Shown piece by piece: positions 5,974 through 6,810 of a stretch of 6,810 nt of DNA (positions within the stretch are counted from its first letter, which is position 1; each line of letters opens with the position of its first letter). The notes below the pieces were generated by a model, which saw only the letters and a program-made list of their open reading frames with translations, was not told the origin of the DNA and searched no databases. This DNA is from Rhodospirillaceae bacterium UBA4479 (GTDB lineage Bacteria; Pseudomonadota; Alphaproteobacteria; Rhodospirillales; Casp-alpha2), in the NCBI GenBank assembly GCA_002389175.1, contig DGNZ01000286.1:1-6810 (forward strand), in the 5' to 3' direction. A program made the translations under genes and the position numbers.

Positions 5974-5994
5974 GGCATTGTCACATTAACAGGA
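5974..5994. repeat. Left terminal inverted repeat of the 804 bp IS6 element
   Basis: It matches the reverse complement of 6757-6777 at 20 of 21 positions and lies 31 bp beyond the transposase stop. Confidence 0.88.
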
Positions 5995-6025
5995 GGCGGG
6001 CGCGAGAATTCGTGTCAGCTGCTTT

Positions 6026-6721
6026 TCAAACCTCTGCGGCCGCTGTTTTCCAAACGTTGAATGCATCGGTCCGTAACCGTTTGAATGTGGACCTATTGAG
6101 TAAATGACGTTGAATATAAAAATTATTGTATGTGGCGGAGTGGACGTTCAGAAATCGCTGGGCAGAGCCTGGTGATTTGAACCGCTGCTGTTTGCGCTCT
6201 CTTCGTCGCACTGGCTGATGCGAATTTTCGGCACGATTGTTCGCCCGCTTGTTATCGATGTGCTCAGCGGTCAAGCCGAGGGCTCGAATGGCGACGTGGT
6301 AGGACCTGAGTTTATCGGTCACTAGCCGCGTTGGCGGCCATCCCTGTTTCTTCAGCAGTTTCCGCATCAGTTTCAATGCTGCCTTCGCGTTCCGCCTGGA
6401 TTGCACGAGAAAATCGAGGACCTCGCCTTCATTGTCGACGGCTCGCCACAACCAGTGACGCTGCCCTCGAATGACGATGACCATCTCATCTAGATGCCAA
6501 TAGTCGCTGGCCGTTGGTCGCATTTGGCGCAGGTTTCGAGCGATCGGCGCACCAAATTTCATGAACCAGCGCCGTACGCTCTCGTAGGAAATATCCAGGC
6601 CCCGCTCCGCAAGCAGATCCTCCACATCTCGATAGCTCAAAGTGAACCGGGAATAGAGCCATACGGCGTGACGAATGATATCCGGGGGAAATCGATGGCG
6701 GGCAAAGCAGATCTTATCCAT
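6026..6721 (-). CDS. IS6-family transposase, full length
   Basis: A 231-residue DDE transposase, a normal length for IS6/IS26 relatives. The N-terminal helix-turn-helix region (about 10-60) includes FPPDIIRHAVWLYSRFTLSY and the YESVRRWFMKFG segment. The catalytic triad is D78 (YWHLDEMVIVIRGQ), D136 (LVTDKLRSY) and E165 (NNRAENSHQP), followed by the basic RRRERKQQRFKS motif. There are no internal stops or frameshifts, so it appears functional. The start ATG (6721-6719) lies 35 bp inside the right inverted repeat. It would move its own element by replicative transposition, leaving direct copies. It differs in sequence from the copies at 1-295 and 5735-5863. Confidence 0.95.
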   Translation of the reverse strand: MDKICFARHRFPPDIIRHAVWLYSRFTLSYRDVEDLLAERGLDISYESVRRWFMKFGAPIARNLRQMRPTASDYWHLDEMVIVIRGQRHWLWRAVDNEGEVLDFLVQSRRNAKAALKLMRKLLKKQGWPPTRLVTDKLRSYHVAIRALGLTAEHIDNKRANNRAENSHQPVRRRERKQQRFKSPGSAQRFLNVHSATYNNFYIQRHLLNRSTFKRLRTDAFNVWKTAAAEV

Positions 6722-6756
6722 CTCGACAGGCTACTGCAGATATCCGTATGCGTCCT

Positions 6757-6777
6757 TCCTGTTAACGTGACAATGCC
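6757..6777. repeat. Right terminal inverted repeat of the 804 bp IS6 element
   Basis: It is the partner of 5974-5994, at the transposase-start end; the outermost bases read GACAATGCC on the plus strand. Only 33 bp of the window remain to the right, with no identifiable feature. Confidence 0.88.
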
Positions 6778-6810
6778 GTCAAAACTCCCTCTTTCTCTCG
6801 AAGGTGAACC

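Larger units (their letters stand above)
5974..6777 (-). mobile_element. Complete IS6-family insertion sequence, 804 bp
   Basis: Both ends are visible as 21 bp inverted repeats with a single mismatch: GGCATTGTCAC(A/G)TTAAC and four more bases at 5974-5994, complementary to 6757-6777. The length is typical of the family, and the only gene is a full-length transposase. The 8 bp flanks (GGCCGCAG on the left, GTCAAAAC on the right) do not match, so no target duplication remains; this suggests cointegrate resolution or a later rearrangement. The ends differ from those of the element at 1-352, so this is a different subtype. Confidence 0.92.

Noticed and set aside
1..6810. CRISPR array, tRNA or rRNA genes
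   Set aside because: No regularly spaced direct repeats and no tRNA- or rRNA-like sequence were seen anywhere in the window.

Overview
This 6.8 kb window looks like an accessory, insertion-sequence-rich stretch of an alphaproteobacterial genome, probably a Rhizobiales or Rhodobacterales plasmid or island. That assignment is inference. It rests on moderate GC content, rhizobial-style IS6-family transposases and protein families common in that group; no rRNA or core gene is present to fix the taxon.

Layout. Positions 1-352 hold the transposase-start end of an IS6-family element, reading leftward and cut by the window edge. Positions 353-445 may be the tail of a gene this element interrupted. 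On the minus strand follows an acetolactate decarboxylase with an unusual ribbon-helix-helix-like N-terminus. A 273 bp divergent intergenic region separates it from a plus-strand gene for a small secreted cysteine-rich protein. That gene is broken by an in-frame TGA: the same frame stays open for another 100 codons. After about 430 bp with no confident gene come a luciferase-like flavin monooxygenase, a short VOC (glyoxalase-fold) protein and a photolyase-like FAD protein, all on the plus strand and well spaced, so probably not one tight operon. The photolyase-like gene runs directly into a decayed IS6-family remnant that supplies its last dozen codons and its stop. A complete 804 bp IS6-family element of a different subtype, with matching terminal inverted repeats, fills 5974-6777.

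All three IS6-type sequences point the same way. The partial first copy and the decayed remnant are related to each other (about three quarters identical by eye). They bracket the cargo genes in direct orientation, which resembles an old IS6-type compound structure.

Functionally, the cargo includes two likely flavin enzymes (luciferase-like and photolyase-like), a VOC protein and an acetoin-forming decarboxylase. Nothing in the sequence shows that they form one pathway. The best leads for something undescribed are the RHH-like/acetolactate decarboxylase architecture with palindromes upstream of it, the photolyase-like protein with its FAD domain first, and the broken cysteine-rich secreted protein.
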